Shown piece after piece: positions 30,801 through 39,076 of a stretch of 64,000 nt of DNA; position 1 is the first letter of the stretch, and the number at the start of each line of letters is the position of its first letter. The DNA is taken from assembly GCA_015060245.1 (NCBI GenBank), contig SUYU01000012.1, positions 21,378 through 85,377 of the forward strand, written 5' to 3'. The notes under the pieces were generated by a model. That model made no database searches, was not told where the DNA came from, and worked only from the letters and a program-made list of their open reading frames with translations. Source of the DNA: Bacteroidales bacterium. Its GTDB lineage: Bacteria; Bacteroidota; Bacteroidia; Bacteroidales; UBA932. Position numbers and translations under genes: made by a program.

Positions 30801-30944
30801 CCTCTGGTGAATACCTCTGGCAGATTTTTCTGCCAATGTGTTATTTTGTTGTGCTGTAGCGTATTGGTGTGATGAGAATATAACAAGGGCAATGATTGAT
30901 ACTGCCGTTTTTACCCTTCTCCCCAAGTATTTTGCCAAATCCAT
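27864..30944 (-). CDS. Large exported TPR-repeat protein
   Basis: About 1026 residues. A signal peptide precedes TAQQNN, and the whole chain is helical repeats of TPR type, for example YNSALNEFDDIVRLLD, YAQALEIFNRYLASES and YNKALEYYKRVVELAP. The start at 30944 (MDLAKYLGRR) is preferred to 30980 because a -7 element (TACATTTG, minus, 30978-30985) sits on top of the latter. TPR arrays are scaffolds for protein complexes. The coupled barrel gene downstream suggests a periplasmic scaffold for an outer-membrane machine. Confidence 0.75.
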   Translation of the reverse strand: MDLAKYLGRRVKTAVSIIALVIFSSHQYATAQQNNTLAEKSARGIHQRIAAAKELYNNKLYNSALNEFDDIVRLLDTDDDASHRVVAEMEGYRTLCLIMVKSPNAHNAAQEYEKRFPHSHLCNSIRYSRALSHFDNGEYVQAGRLFDAVDKRSLAKEERSGYNFRRAYCKMRSGNTASAINIFNGVISEGNTPYLIPSHYYCGYLLYAVEEFGKAIPHFEKAMNDTRFNLLCKSHLLECRFMLKDYDYVVSQGPALYQETDQTSRPRIARIISEAYYALDQTEKARYYFELYTLSGTNLSRSDNFYAGMIAYTLNNHLAATDAFSKVAGTKDSIGQNAAYHLGQSYIQLKNKVAAQKAFKLASESNFDPTIKEDALFNYAKLSFDLNRNMGPIGQYLRLYPHTDAKWDEIHSYIATEFIMNGNYADAITALKNMRNHTSASRQILQKASFLRAMQLVRSGSFGNAIPYLEQATVIPTGNHDLKNLCQYWLAECHYRRDNFDKSMEILDQLQKSSRFRESNEFPTSIYNMGYNLFKKGEFAQALEIFNRYLASESQDREYEYEASLRIADCMFMERNYSQAAELYERLAAGSGYADMYAPLQAAISYGLVGNYTKKCALLEEITGDKAIHKNSPLYSQALYELARTRIQNVEDEKAEEALEKLLKNPGNTPYYYKALNEMGMINANRKEYNKALEYYKRVVELAPVTEEGQSALAGIENIYQSQNRPDLFLAYLDNIGLSSVKSADERENMLFNSAEQIFLSGNCTEALAALNAFIEKYPQAEKIAQANFYIAECYNKEGKREKAAQYYYKVMETQDGAFSEISTLNYGRLCYSLEKYEEAVNAYETLSQIAQLENNKLEALVGKMKSYFMCRNYEQTIIEAKELLANPKADNSMKRLGNYHLAKSLLATDKREEAIPLLEALSKEKGDAIGAEATYLLIEDAYDTGDFTSVENRTFAFSESGSGESYWLARSFIVLGDSYVEQNNIEQALATFNSIKENYEPSGVNDDIAGLLKTRLDKLSKLNAQ

Positions 30945-30977
30945 TCCTGCTGCTGTTAATGTGAGTTGTATAGTTTG

Positions 30978-30985
30978 CAAATGTA
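30978..30985 (-). promoter_or_regulatory. Candidate -7 element for the TPR-barrel operon
   Basis: TACATTTG on the minus strand, 34 bases from the preferred start at 30944; it argues against the longer start at 30980. Confidence 0.4.
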
Positions 30986-31031
30986 TAAATTAATAACCAA
31001 ATTTGTATGTTTAATTTCAATTGCAAAAATT

Positions 31032-31790
31032 ATGCAGGAAAAGTTGGAAATATCGCATACACAGGACTCTCTGCCCATTATAGAACTGGATAATGTGGAT
31101 ATTGTCAATGACGGCCACCTTATTCTCTCCAATGTCTCCCTCAAGGTAAGCAAAGGAGATTTTGTCTATCTGGTAGGAAAAGTGGGAAGCGGCAAGAGTT
31201 CCATAATTAAATCACTTATTGCAGAGATTCCCATAAAAAACGGTATGGCCAGGGTAGGGAACCACAACCTGGTAAAAATCAAGAAAAAGCAGATTCCATA
31301 TCTGCGAAGGGGAATCGGTGTTGTATTTCAGGATTTCCAACTGCTTATGGACAGGAGTGTAGAGGAGAATCTCCTCTTTGTACTTGAGGCTACAGGGTGG
31401 AAAAAGCGCTCCGAGATGACAAAGCGTGTATGCGAAGTGCTTGATATGGTCGGAATGGGTACCAAGGCACACAAGATGCCCCATCAACTCTCAGGCGGTG
31501 AGCAGCAGCGTGTGGTAATAGCACGAGCATTCCTCAACAATCCTCCCATTATTCTTGCAGATGAGCCTACAGGCAATCTTGATCCCGACACAACTGTTGA
31601 GATCATGGATCTCTTTATGAAGATTCACAAGGAGCACTCTCCTGCACTTATACTCGTAACGCACAACAGGGATCTTGTCAAGAAGTATCCCGGAGTCCTG
31701 ATGGAGTGTAAAAAAGGAACTCTTGTCAAACGCCGGACAGAGGTTGAAATAAATTTTGAGGATGATATATTGGGCGGATTTGCAGAATAG
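31032..31790 (+). CDS. ftsE: Cell division ATP-binding protein FtsE
   Basis: 252 residues from MQEKLEIS; a longer in-frame form from 30966 would add a hydrophobic stretch alien to FtsE and would overlap the divergent promoter. Walker A is GKVGSGKSS (about 49-57), the Q-loop is in VVFQDFQLL, the signature is LSGGEQQRV and Walker B is [13 protein letters not shown]. FtsE pairs with the membrane protein FtsX to control peptidoglycan hydrolases at the division site. No ftsX lies beside it here. The C-terminal 25 residues (after MECKKGTL) are charged and variable. Confidence 0.88.
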   Translation: MQEKLEISHTQDSLPIIELDNVDIVNDGHLILSNVSLKVSKGDFVYLVGKVGSGKSSIIKSLIAEIPIKNGMARVGNHNLVKIKKKQIPYLRRGIGVVFQDFQLLMDRSVEENLLFVLEATGWKKRSEMTKRVCEVLDMVGMGTKAHKMPHQLSGGEQQRVVIARAFLNNPPIILADEPTGNLDPDTTVEIMDLFMKIHKEHSPALILVTHNRDLVKKYPGVLMECKKGTLVKRRTEVEINFEDDILGGFAE

Positions 31791-31805
31791 TTAAGGTTTC
31801 AGGTT

Positions 31806-32438
31806 ATGAAGAAACAAACCAACAGCAACAGCAAGGAGATTTTGGCGTGGTTCAAGGAGAACATGAAGTCGGCCAGGAGTGAACTTGATTTCCAGAATCC
31901 TTTTCAACTCGTTATTGCAGTGCTCCTCTCTGCCCAGTGTACCGACAAGCGGGTGAACATTGTTACACCGGCTCTTTTTGAGCGTTTCCCTACACCGGCA
32001 TCACTTGCCGATGCCTCTTTTGAGGAGGTGTTTGAGTATATCAAGTCGATATCTTTTCCCAACAACAAGGCGCGCCATCTGATAGGCATGGCAAGAATGT
32101 TGGCAGATGAGTTTGATTCAATAGTCCCTTCAACTGTAGAGCAACTTGAAAAACTTCCGGGAGTGGGCCGGAAAACAGCAAATGTGGTAGCCTCAATTAT
32201 ATATGGGGCTCCGGTAATTGCGGTTGACACTCATGTCTTCAGGGTGTCGCACCGCTTGGGCTTTTCCCGGGGAAAGACCCCGCTTGAAGTTGAAAATGAC
32301 CTGAATGCCCTTATCCCTGAAGATGACAGGGCCGAGGCGCATCACTGGCTCATTCTTCACGGGCGTTATGTCTGCACTGCCCGCAAACCCAAATGTTCAG
32401 GGTGCGGAGTGGCCCAATGGTGTCCGAGTGCGGTTTGA
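31806..32438 (+). CDS. nth: Endonuclease III
   Basis: 210 residues. The helix-hairpin-helix LPGVGRKTANVV near 118-129 carries the catalytic lysine of the family, the catalytic aspartate lies in AVDTHVFRVSHRLG near 140, and four cysteines in C-x6-C-x2-C-x5-C order (CTARKPKCSGCGVAQWC) bind a 4Fe-4S cluster. The enzyme removes oxidised pyrimidines and cuts at abasic sites in base excision repair. It begins 15 bases after ftsE and is probably in one transcript with it. Confidence 0.94.
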   Translation: MKKQTNSNSKEILAWFKENMKSARSELDFQNPFQLVIAVLLSAQCTDKRVNIVTPALFERFPTPASLADASFEEVFEYIKSISFPNNKARHLIGMARMLADEFDSIVPSTVEQLEKLPGVGRKTANVVASIIYGAPVIAVDTHVFRVSHRLGFSRGKTPLEVENDLNALIPEDDRAEAHHWLILHGRYVCTARKPKCSGCGVAQWCPSAV

Positions 32439-32466
32439 TGCTTCTTGAGATTAATGCTACTTCAAT

Positions 32467-33717
32467 GTGCCGCTGAATGTTGTGGATGAGGTTGGTTTGT
32501 CCACAAAAAGCGATGATTTTGTGGATGATGTTGGTTTGTCTATGCAGAAAGATACTTTTAAAATAAAGGTTGATGAGTTTTGCGACTTTATGAGGCTGGA
32601 GCGTTCGCTCTCGCCCAACACCATTGCTGCATACAGGCGTGATGTTGAGGGATTTTTGCAATTTGTTACTGCGCCGTGTCCTTCTGAAGAGGCTTCTCCT
32701 TCTGTATCGCTTGATTCTTCTGCCTCTTCGGTTGTTGATGCTGCTCCGTCCGCCGCCTCTTCTGGTAGTTCTGCTCAAGGCAATAGGGATGTTGTTTCAG
32801 CAACCGCACCTGGTTTGGTACGAAATGAAGAACTTGAGCCTGTCGGGAGACTTGAGGATATAGATGAAAGGTATCTTTGGGATTATATAAACGCAAGGTA
32901 TTCAGGCGGAATGCGGCAGAGAAGCCAGGCAAGGATGATAAGTGCAATAAATGCATTTTTCAAATTCCTGGAGAGCGGCAACAATCCGTGCGACAAGATA
33001 GATTCACCAAAACTGCCACGATATTTGCCAGATGTGCTCTCTGTTGAGGAGGTTGTGGCAATATTGGAGTCGGTACAGACTTCAGATTTTGAAGGCCAGC
33101 GCAACAGGGCAATACTTGAGATGCTCTATTCGTGCGGTTTGCGTGTCTCGGAACTTGTAGATTTGCGTCTGGAGGATCTCTTTTTCAAGGATGGATTCAT
33201 TCGGGTTATAGGAAAAGGCAACAAACAGAGGCTTGTTCCGGTTGGTGAGGTGGCTATAGAGGCTGTAGAAAACTATATTTCATCAAGATGGACATTGATA
33301 CAGAGTCTAAAGCAGAGTAGGGGAAAGAGCCGGGGAAAGCATCTTGATGGGGCAAAGTCAGATTCAGAAAGGGGTGTAAAATTGGGCAAGTTGAAAAAGA
33401 GAAAAAGCATTGGAAAGATTCTGCAGGAGGCAGATGAAACGCTCTTTTTGAACCGGCGAGGGGGAAAACTTACCCGTGAAATGGTTTTTACTATAGTCAG
33501 GAGGCAGGTTGCGGCGGCAGGGGTACAGAAGAAGGTCTCTCCTCATACATTCCGCCACTCATTTGCAACGCATCTGGTTGAGAATGGTGCCGATTTGAGG
33601 GTTGTGCAGGACATGTTGGGCCACTCCAGCATACTTACCACCGAAATATATACGCATGTGAGCAGCAAGCAGTGGATGAAAGACATTCTTGACCATCATC
33701 CTATAAAAAGAGTATAG
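32467..33717 (+). CDS. XerC/XerD-type tyrosine recombinase with two inserts
   Basis: 416 residues from 32467, or 391 from the ATG at 32542 (MQKDTFKIKV), which begins where the normal family N-terminus does. Catalytic residues are all present: Arg226 (SCGLRVSEL), Lys250 (IGKGNKQR), His360 and Arg363 (HTFRHSFATH), His386 (LGHSS) and Tyr395 (TEIYTHV). The protein should resolve chromosome dimers at dif. Unusual: a Ser/Ala-rich acidic insert of about 55 residues (69-125) splits the core-binding domain, and a Lys/Arg/Gly-rich insert of about 40 residues (280-320) interrupts the catalytic domain. Confidence 0.87.
   Translation: MPLNVVDEVGLSTKSDDFVDDVGLSMQKDTFKIKVDEFCDFMRLERSLSPNTIAAYRRDVEGFLQFVTAPCPSEEASPSVSLDSSASSVVDAAPSAASSGSSAQGNRDVVSATAPGLVRNEELEPVGRLEDIDERYLWDYINARYSGGMRQRSQARMISAINAFFKFLESGNNPCDKIDSPKLPRYLPDVLSVEEVVAILESVQTSDFEGQRNRAILEMLYSCGLRVSELVDLRLEDLFFKDGFIRVIGKGNKQRLVPVGEVAIEAVENYISSRWTLIQSLKQSRGKSRGKHLDGAKSDSERGVKLGKLKKRKSIGKILQEADETLFLNRRGGKLTREMVFTIVRRQVAAAGVQKKVSPHTFRHSFATHLVENGADLRVVQDMLGHSSILTTEIYTHVSSKQWMKDILDHHPIKRV
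32481..32540 (+). repeat. Pair of 21-bp direct repeats with 39-bp period
   Basis: TGTGGATGAGGTTGGTTTGTC at 32481-32501 recurs with one change at 32520-32540. The period is 13 codons, giving a duplicated VDxVGLS segment if translated. It sits exactly at the ambiguous 5' end of the recombinase gene. Confidence 0.8.
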
Positions 33718-33837
33718 CCGCTCCATATGATCTTCGCATTGAGTATTCGCCGATTGCCGGATAATAAAGGTGCCGATTCCAAAAGTTTCTCACTAAACAG
33801 CAGATGACACTTGATAAAAAGTAATCTTTATAACAGA

Positions 33838-33869
33838 CCCCCGAAAGTTTTTTGTCTGACTTTCGGGGG
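33838..33869. terminator. Strong 11-bp hairpin between converging genes
   Basis: CCCCCGAAAGT pairs perfectly with ACTTTCGGGGG around a ten-base loop. It lacks a clean T-run on either side. It may end recombinase or guaA transcripts, or be a small RNA stem. The rest of 33718-34050 contains only this and the next hairpin. Confidence 0.5.
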
Positions 33870-33898
33870 AGATGTCAAATGTCTCTCATCAAAGGAAT

Positions 33899-33930
33899 AA
33901 CCCCTATTAGAGTGCATTCTAACAGGGGTT
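33899..33930 (-). terminator. Hairpin terminator downstream of guaA
   Basis: AACCCCT and TTAGA on one side pair with TCTAA and AGGGGTT on the other, with one internal mismatch. It is about 120 bases past the guaA stop codon; AT-rich sequence flanks both sides. Confidence 0.5.
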
Positions 33931-34050
33931 TACTATTCATAGAGATCTCTTTTGAGTCTTCCACTTCAATGTGAGGTGAGTGACCTTTGGGCCATTCTCT
34001 TCTGTTACAGTTCCGGCATAATTGCCGTTTGTTCCTTTAAATGGAAGATT

Positions 34051-35358
34051 TTACTCCCACTCGATTGTTGCGCTTGGTTTTGGAGACATGTCGTAACATA
34101 CACGGTTAACGCCGTCAACCTCCTTGAGGATCCTGTCTGTAATCTTCATGAGGATTGGCCAGTCAACCTGCTCGATTGTTGCGGTCATTGCATCAATTGT
34201 GTTTACGGCGCGGATAATTACAGGCCAATCGTATGAGCGTGCATTATCTTTCACTCCAACTGACTTGAAGTCAGGAACAATGGTAAAGTATTGCCAAACC
34301 TTTTTGTCAAGGCCTGCTTTTGCAAACTCTTCGCGAAGGATTGCATCAGATTCCCTTACTGCCTCAAGACGGTCACGGGTGATTGCTCCAAGACATCTTA
34401 CGCCAAGACCAGGACCAGGGAACGGCTGACGGAAGACCATTTCGTATGGAAGGCCAAGTTCAAGGCCGCATGCGCGAACTTCATCTTTGAAGAGTTGTTT
34501 GATAGGCTCAACAAGTTCAAACTGCATATCCTCAGGAAGGCCTCCCACATTGTGGTGTGATTTTACCATCTTGGCAGTCTTTGTACCGCTCTCCACAATG
34601 TCCGGATAGATTGTTCCCTGTCCAAGGAAATCTATACCGTCAAGTTTACGTGCCTCCTCTTCAAAAACTCTGATGAACTCACCACCGATGATTTTACGTT
34701 TCTGCTCAGGATCCCCAACACCTGCAAGTTTGTCAAGGAAGCGGTCTGTTGCATCAACGTATACAAGATTTGCGCTCAACCGGTTTCTGAATACCTCCAC
34801 AACATTCTCAGACTCGCCTTTACGCATTAGTCCATGGTTTACGTGAACGCATACAAGGTTGTTTCCGATTGCCTTCAACAATAGGGCGGCAACTACAGAA
34901 CTGTCAACTCCACCTGAAAGGGCAAGAAGGACTTTTCTGTCTCCAACCTGTTTTCTTACAAGTTCGATCTGGTCATTTACAAAATTGGCCATATTCCAGT
35001 TGGCTTCTGCCTTGCAAGTCTCAAATACGAACGATTTTACAGCCTCTTTAACTGCATTTTCATCATTTGTGAACTGTGCAAGTTTTGTTTGGCAAAGAGC
35101 CTTGTCATGACCTGCAGCCATTACTGGGAATCCTGCATTATATATATCCGGATTGACATCGATTGCAACCCCATCTATAACATTGTTTGGACCTCCGTTT
35201 ATGATAATACCTTTAACGTTAGGCAGGGCTTTCAGTTCTTCAGCCGTAATATCATGCGGATAAATCTCGCTGTATACACCCAATGCGCGGATTGCTCTGG
35301 CTACCACTGTATTCTCATGGCTGCCCAAGTCCAAAATTACAATCATGTCCTGTTTCAT
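34051..35358 (-). CDS. guaA: GMP synthase with degenerate glutaminase domain
   Basis: 435 residues against about 510 for the family. The synthetase part is intact: the PP-loop LALSGGVDSS (145-154), IGGEFIRVFEEEA, AQGTIYPD-like GQGTIYPDIVESG, and RQPFPGPGLGVRCLGAI with the C-terminal dimer domain ending PKPSATIEWE. It converts XMP to GMP with ATP. The N-terminal class I amidotransferase domain is cut to about 115 residues: the start VILDLGSHENTVVARAIRALGVYSE and NGGPNNV remain, but the nucleophile motif GVCYGMQ is replaced by VMAAGHDK and the region with the catalytic His and Glu is missing. Glutamine hydrolysis by this chain looks impossible. Confidence 0.88.
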   Translation of the reverse strand: MKQDMIVILDLGSHENTVVARAIRALGVYSEIYPHDITAEELKALPNVKGIIINGGPNNVIDGVAIDVNPDIYNAGFPVMAAGHDKALCQTKLAQFTNDENAVKEAVKSFVFETCKAEANWNMANFVNDQIELVRKQVGDRKVLLALSGGVDSSVVAALLLKAIGNNLVCVHVNHGLMRKGESENVVEVFRNRLSANLVYVDATDRFLDKLAGVGDPEQKRKIIGGEFIRVFEEEARKLDGIDFLGQGTIYPDIVESGTKTAKMVKSHHNVGGLPEDMQFELVEPIKQLFKDEVRACGLELGLPYEMVFRQPFPGPGLGVRCLGAITRDRLEAVRESDAILREEFAKAGLDKKVWQYFTIVPDFKSVGVKDNARSYDWPVIIRAVNTIDAMTATIEQVDWPILMKITDRILKEVDGVNRVCYDMSPKPSATIEWE

Positions 35359-35416
35359 CTTACTAGTATTTAAATGTTATCACCTGTTCCCAACGGATTT
35401 TTTAAAAAATAACGTG

Positions 35417-35424
35417 CAAAAATA
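35417..35424 (-). promoter_or_regulatory. Candidate -7 element for guaA
   Basis: TATTTTTG on the minus strand, about 60 bases before the guaA start codon. Confidence 0.45.
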
Positions 35425-35445
35425 CTATAAAAAAATAATTATTTA

Positions 35446-35453
35446 TACTTTTG
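35446..35453 (+). promoter_or_regulatory. Candidate -7 element for typA
   Basis: TACTTTTG, 13 bases before the typA ATG, implying a very short leader. Confidence 0.45.
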
Positions 35454-35466
35454 CAACCGAATAATT

Positions 35467-37269
35467 ATGCAAAATATTAGAAATATAGCAATCATAGCCC
35501 ACGTTGACCATGGAAAAACCACATTGGTCGACAAAATGATCCAGTATGCCCTGCTTACAAGGAATGCTGAGAAGATGGGCGAACTCATTCTGGACAACAA
35601 TGATCTGGAAAGGGAGAGAGGTATCACTATCCTCGCAAAGAATGTAAGCGTGCCTTACAAGAACTACAAAATCAACATAATTGATACCCCGGGCCACGCC
35701 GACTTCGGTGGCGAGGTTGAAAGGGTTCTGAATATGGCAGATGGAGTACTGCTTCTTGTTGATGCATTTGAGGGTACAATGCCACAGACAAGATTTGTGC
35801 TTCAGAAAGCAATAGAGATGGGCAAGAAACCTGTAGTGGTTGTAAACAAGGTTGACAAGTTGAACTGTCGTCCAGAAGAGGTGAATGAGCAGGTGTTTGA
35901 CCTTATGTTCACGCTTAATGCCTCTGAAGACCAACTTGATTTCAAGACAATGTACGGAAGTGCAAAGCAGGGTTGGATGTCGGCAGACTGGAAGAATCCT
36001 TCAAAAGACATATCTCCGCTGCTTGACCTTATTCTTGATGAGATTCCTGCTCCAGAACAGGAGGAGGGTACGTGCCAGATGCTCATTTCCTCTTTGGAGT
36101 ATTCTCCGTACGTGGGCCGTATTGCAATCGGTCGTGTAAAGAGGGGTGTGCTCAAGGCAAACCAGAATGTGACTTTGTGCAAACGTGACGGCTCAATGGA
36201 GAAGTCCAGAATCAAGGAACTTATGGTTTTTGACGGTCTGGGAAAGAAAAAGGTTGATTCAGTTGTGAGCGGTGATATCTGTGCTGTGGTGGGAATCGAC
36301 GGTTTTGAGATTGGTGATACCATTGCAGATTATGAGAATCCGGAGGCTCTGCCTCCAATCTCGGTTGATGAACCTACAATGAGTATGCTCTTCTGTATAA
36401 ATGATTCTCCGTTCTTTGGAAAAGAGGGCAAGTTCGTTACATCGAGACACCTTAAAGAGAGATTGGAGAAGGAACTTGAGAAGAATCTGGCACTAAGGGT
36501 AAAGGATGGTGTAACCTCTGATTCGTTTGTGGTTTCAGGCAGGGGCGTTCTCCATTTGTCGGTACTGATTGAGACTATGAGAAGGGAGGGATTTGAACTT
36601 CAGGTAGGACAGCCAAAGGTAATTGACAGAAATATAAATGGTGTAAGATGTGAACCTATAGAGCACCTTACAATAGATGTTCCTGAGGAGATGGTCGGAA
36701 GGGTTATTGAGATGACCACCCGCAGGAAAGGATCACTCCTTCATATGGACCACAGGGAGGATAGGGTTCACCTTGATTTTGACATTCCTGCCCGTGGTAT
36801 CATCGGATTGAGGAGCAATCTGCTTACAGCGACCCAGGGTGAGGCCATAGTTGCGCACAGGTTCAAGGGGTATGAGCCATATAAAGGTGAAATAGAGATG
36901 CGTACCAACGGCTCTCTGATCGCCCTTGAGACCGGAACTGCTGTTGCCTATGCAATGGACAAACTGCAGGATAGAGGCAAGTTCCTCATTTTCCCGGGAG
37001 AAGAGATTTATGGCGGTCAGGTTATTGGAGAGCATACAAGAATAGGGGATTTGACAATCAATGTATGCAAGACCAAGAAACTTACAAATGTGCGTGCTTC
37101 CGGAACGGATGAAAAGGCGGTGCTTCCTCCACCTTTGCAGTTCTCACTTGAAGAGATGCTGGAGTATATTCAGGAGGATGAGTTGGTTGAGGTTACTCCA
37201 AAATCGATGCGTATCAGAAAAATTTATTTGGACGAAACAGAGCGTAAACGCAGACAGAAGAATTTGTAG
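35467..37269 (+). CDS. typA: Translational GTPase TypA/BipA
   Basis: 600 residues. G1 [10 protein letters not shown] (about 11-20), the switch region ERERGITI, G3 [12 protein letters not shown], and G4 NKVDKL identify a translation-factor GTPase. The absence of EF-G domain IV and the C-terminal region with [19 protein letters not shown] are the BipA/TypA pattern. It binds ribosomes and supports 50S assembly and stress growth. It is divergent from guaA across 108 bases. Confidence 0.95.
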   Translation: MQNIRNIAIIAHVDHGKTTLVDKMIQYALLTRNAEKMGELILDNNDLERERGITILAKNVSVPYKNYKINIIDTPGHADFGGEVERVLNMADGVLLLVDAFEGTMPQTRFVLQKAIEMGKKPVVVVNKVDKLNCRPEEVNEQVFDLMFTLNASEDQLDFKTMYGSAKQGWMSADWKNPSKDISPLLDLILDEIPAPEQEEGTCQMLISSLEYSPYVGRIAIGRVKRGVLKANQNVTLCKRDGSMEKSRIKELMVFDGLGKKKVDSVVSGDICAVVGIDGFEIGDTIADYENPEALPPISVDEPTMSMLFCINDSPFFGKEGKFVTSRHLKERLEKELEKNLALRVKDGVTSDSFVVSGRGVLHLSVLIETMRREGFELQVGQPKVIDRNINGVRCEPIEHLTIDVPEEMVGRVIEMTTRRKGSLLHMDHREDRVHLDFDIPARGIIGLRSNLLTATQGEAIVAHRFKGYEPYKGEIEMRTNGSLIALETGTAVAYAMDKLQDRGKFLIFPGEEIYGGQVIGEHTRIGDLTINVCKTKKLTNVRASGTDEKAVLPPPLQFSLEEMLEYIQEDELVEVTPKSMRIRKIYLDETERKRRQKNL

Positions 37270-37301
37270 CAATTTTTGTTGCCTTTTTGCTTAATATTGA
37301 C

Positions 37302-37309
37302 TATCTTTG
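37302..37309 (+). promoter_or_regulatory. Candidate -7 element for the DUF177-rpmF-plsX-fabH operon
   Basis: TATCTTTG, matching TAnnTTTG. A TTTG lies 23 bases upstream (37275-37278), slightly longer than the usual spacing. Confidence 0.5.
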
Positions 37310-37331
37310 CACGCTCTTTATGGATTTTTGA

Positions 37332-37886
37332 ATGGTTATGAGAGAGCAACATGTTGGAAATAAGAACTTTATAATACAAATTAAAGGTCTTAAGATAGGA
37401 AAGTATGAATACGATTTTCCTGTAGACGGTGCTTTCTTCAGAGAGTTTGAGAATACACAGATATTGGATGCATCACTTGATGTCAAGATTATTCTTGAAA
37501 GGGGCGGAGGATGGATGAATCTTGTAAGCAATATCAGGGGTACTGTGACCGTTGAGTGTGACAGATGTCTTGATAACCTGGATTTGCCTGTGGATTTTTC
37601 GGCAAACCTCGCTGTAAAGTTCGCAAAGAGTGATGAGGATCCGCAAAGTGATGAGTTCCTTGTAGTGGACCCTTCCGACGGGGAGTTGGATTTGAACCAG
37701 TTCATATATGACTATGTATGTGTGAACTTGCCGTTGCAGAGGGTTCATCCGGAGGGAGGTTGCAACCCGCAGGTGATTGCAAGGTTGAGTGGAATGGAGG
37801 CGGAAAACAATATTGGGCAGGAAAGCGGCAATGAGGTCAATTCACCTTTCGGTGCATTGGGCGAATTGCTTAAAAATATGAAATAA
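37332..37886 (+). CDS. DUF177 (YceD-like) protein
   Basis: 184 residues; ATG at 37332 or 37338. The central VTVECDRCLDNLDLPVDFSANLAVKF stretch with CDRC, a later conserved 'YDYVCVNLPLQRVHPEG' segment and the paired cysteine in GGCNP are DUF177 hallmarks. Genes of this family sit directly before rpmF in most bacteria and in some species affect 23S rRNA maturation; the mechanism is not settled. It opens an operon with rpmF, plsX and fabH. Confidence 0.87.
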   Translation: MVMREQHVGNKNFIIQIKGLKIGKYEYDFPVDGAFFREFENTQILDASLDVKIILERGGGWMNLVSNIRGTVTVECDRCLDNLDLPVDFSANLAVKFAKSDEDPQSDEFLVVDPSDGELDLNQFIYDYVCVNLPLQRVHPEGGCNPQVIARLSGMEAENNIGQESGNEVNSPFGALGELLKNMK

Positions 37887-37906
37887 CAATTAAAAAATAA
37901 GTAGAG

Positions 37907-38089
37907 ATGGCACATCCTAAACACAAAATTTCGAAACAGCGCAGAAACAAACGTAGAACTCACGATAAAGCAGTAGTTCCTACACTAGCATCTTGTTCAA
38001 ACTGCGGTGCTACAGTAAGATACCACCATGTTTGCCCAGAGTGTGGTTACTACCGTGGCCGTTTGATCATTGAGAAAGCAAACGCGTAG
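37907..38089 (+). CDS. rpmF: 50S ribosomal protein L32
   Basis: 60 residues: MAHPKHKISKQRRNKRR is the basic L32 start, followed by four zinc-ligand cysteines in two CxxC pairs (CSNCG and CPECG). Zinc-binding form, so not the zinc-independent paralogue. It lies 20 bases after DUF177 and 3 bases before plsX. Confidence 0.96.
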   Translation: MAHPKHKISKQRRNKRRTHDKAVVPTLASCSNCGATVRYHHVCPECGYYRGRLIIEKANA

Positions 38090-38092
38090 TTG

Positions 38093-39043
38093 ATGATCAG
38101 GATTGGAGTTGATGCAATGGGTGGAGATTATGCCCCCGAAAATGTTATTTTGGGGGTAATTGATGCCTATTCACATCTCGATTCTGAAACAAAGATTTTC
38201 CTGGTTGGAGATCAGGAAAAGATTACCGAAGTCTGCCGTCATTACGGTCTGGACTCCGGTAATTTTGTAGTAATCCATGCCTCCCAGACCATAGGCATGG
38301 GAGAGCATCCTGTAAAGTCTTACCTGCAGAAGTGTGATTCAAGCATAAATGTGGGATTCAACAAGTTGCTGGAGGGTGAGATAGATGCCTTTGCAAGTGC
38401 CGGCAGTACCGGTGCAATGCTTATGGGCTGTGTGCGTACACTCAAGACTTTGAAAGGATTGTTGCGTCCCTGCATATCTGCACAAATTCCTTTGGCCAAC
38501 GGAAAGAACATGCTTATTCTAGATGTGGGCCTCAATACCGAGAGCAAACCAAAGATGCTCTATCAGTTTGGCATAATAGGTTCGATATATGCCAAGACCA
38601 TGATGGGCATAGCCAATCCGAGGGTGGCTCTTCTGAATATTGGAGAGGAGAGGGAAAAGGGGACACTTGTTGCCCAGGAGGCCTATAAAATGATGGAGGC
38701 TTCAGAAGACCTCAATTTTGTAGGCAATATGGAGGCAAACTCACTGTTCAACGGCGGTATAGCGGATGTTTTGGTTACCGACGGCTTTGTAGGCAATGTT
38801 TGCCTCAAGCAGACTGAGAGCATGTACGAAATGTTCTCAAAACTTGGTGTCAATCATCCCTTCTTGAGCAGATTTAACTATGAATATTATGGCGGAACAC
38901 CTGTTTTGGGTGTTACAGCACCGGTGGTTATAGGCCATGGTGCATCTACCCCGTTGGCCATCAGGAACATGATTCTTGAGGCAGAAAAATCAGTCAAGAA
39001 CAGATTGGTGGAGAGGGTACAGGATGCAATGTCGGGCCAGTAG
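38093..39043 (+). CDS. plsX: Phosphate acyltransferase PlsX
   Basis: 316 residues from the ATG at 38093 (MIRIGVDAMGGDYAP); a TTG three bases earlier is in frame but unnecessary. Family motifs are the N-terminal DAMGGD, FASAGSTGAMLMG near 100, and the LVTDGFVGNVCLK region near 225. PlsX makes acyl-phosphate from acyl-ACP for phosphatidic acid synthesis. Coupling to rpmF and fabH is the usual bacterial order. Confidence 0.94.
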   Translation: MIRIGVDAMGGDYAPENVILGVIDAYSHLDSETKIFLVGDQEKITEVCRHYGLDSGNFVVIHASQTIGMGEHPVKSYLQKCDSSINVGFNKLLEGEIDAFASAGSTGAMLMGCVRTLKTLKGLLRPCISAQIPLANGKNMLILDVGLNTESKPKMLYQFGIIGSIYAKTMMGIANPRVALLNIGEEREKGTLVAQEAYKMMEASEDLNFVGNMEANSLFNGGIADVLVTDGFVGNVCLKQTESMYEMFSKLGVNHPFLSRFNYEYYGGTPVLGVTAPVVIGHGASTPLAIRNMILEAEKSVKNRLVERVQDAMSGQ

Positions 39044-39076
39044 CAAGACTGTCGGGATACTAAAAACAAACCTAAA

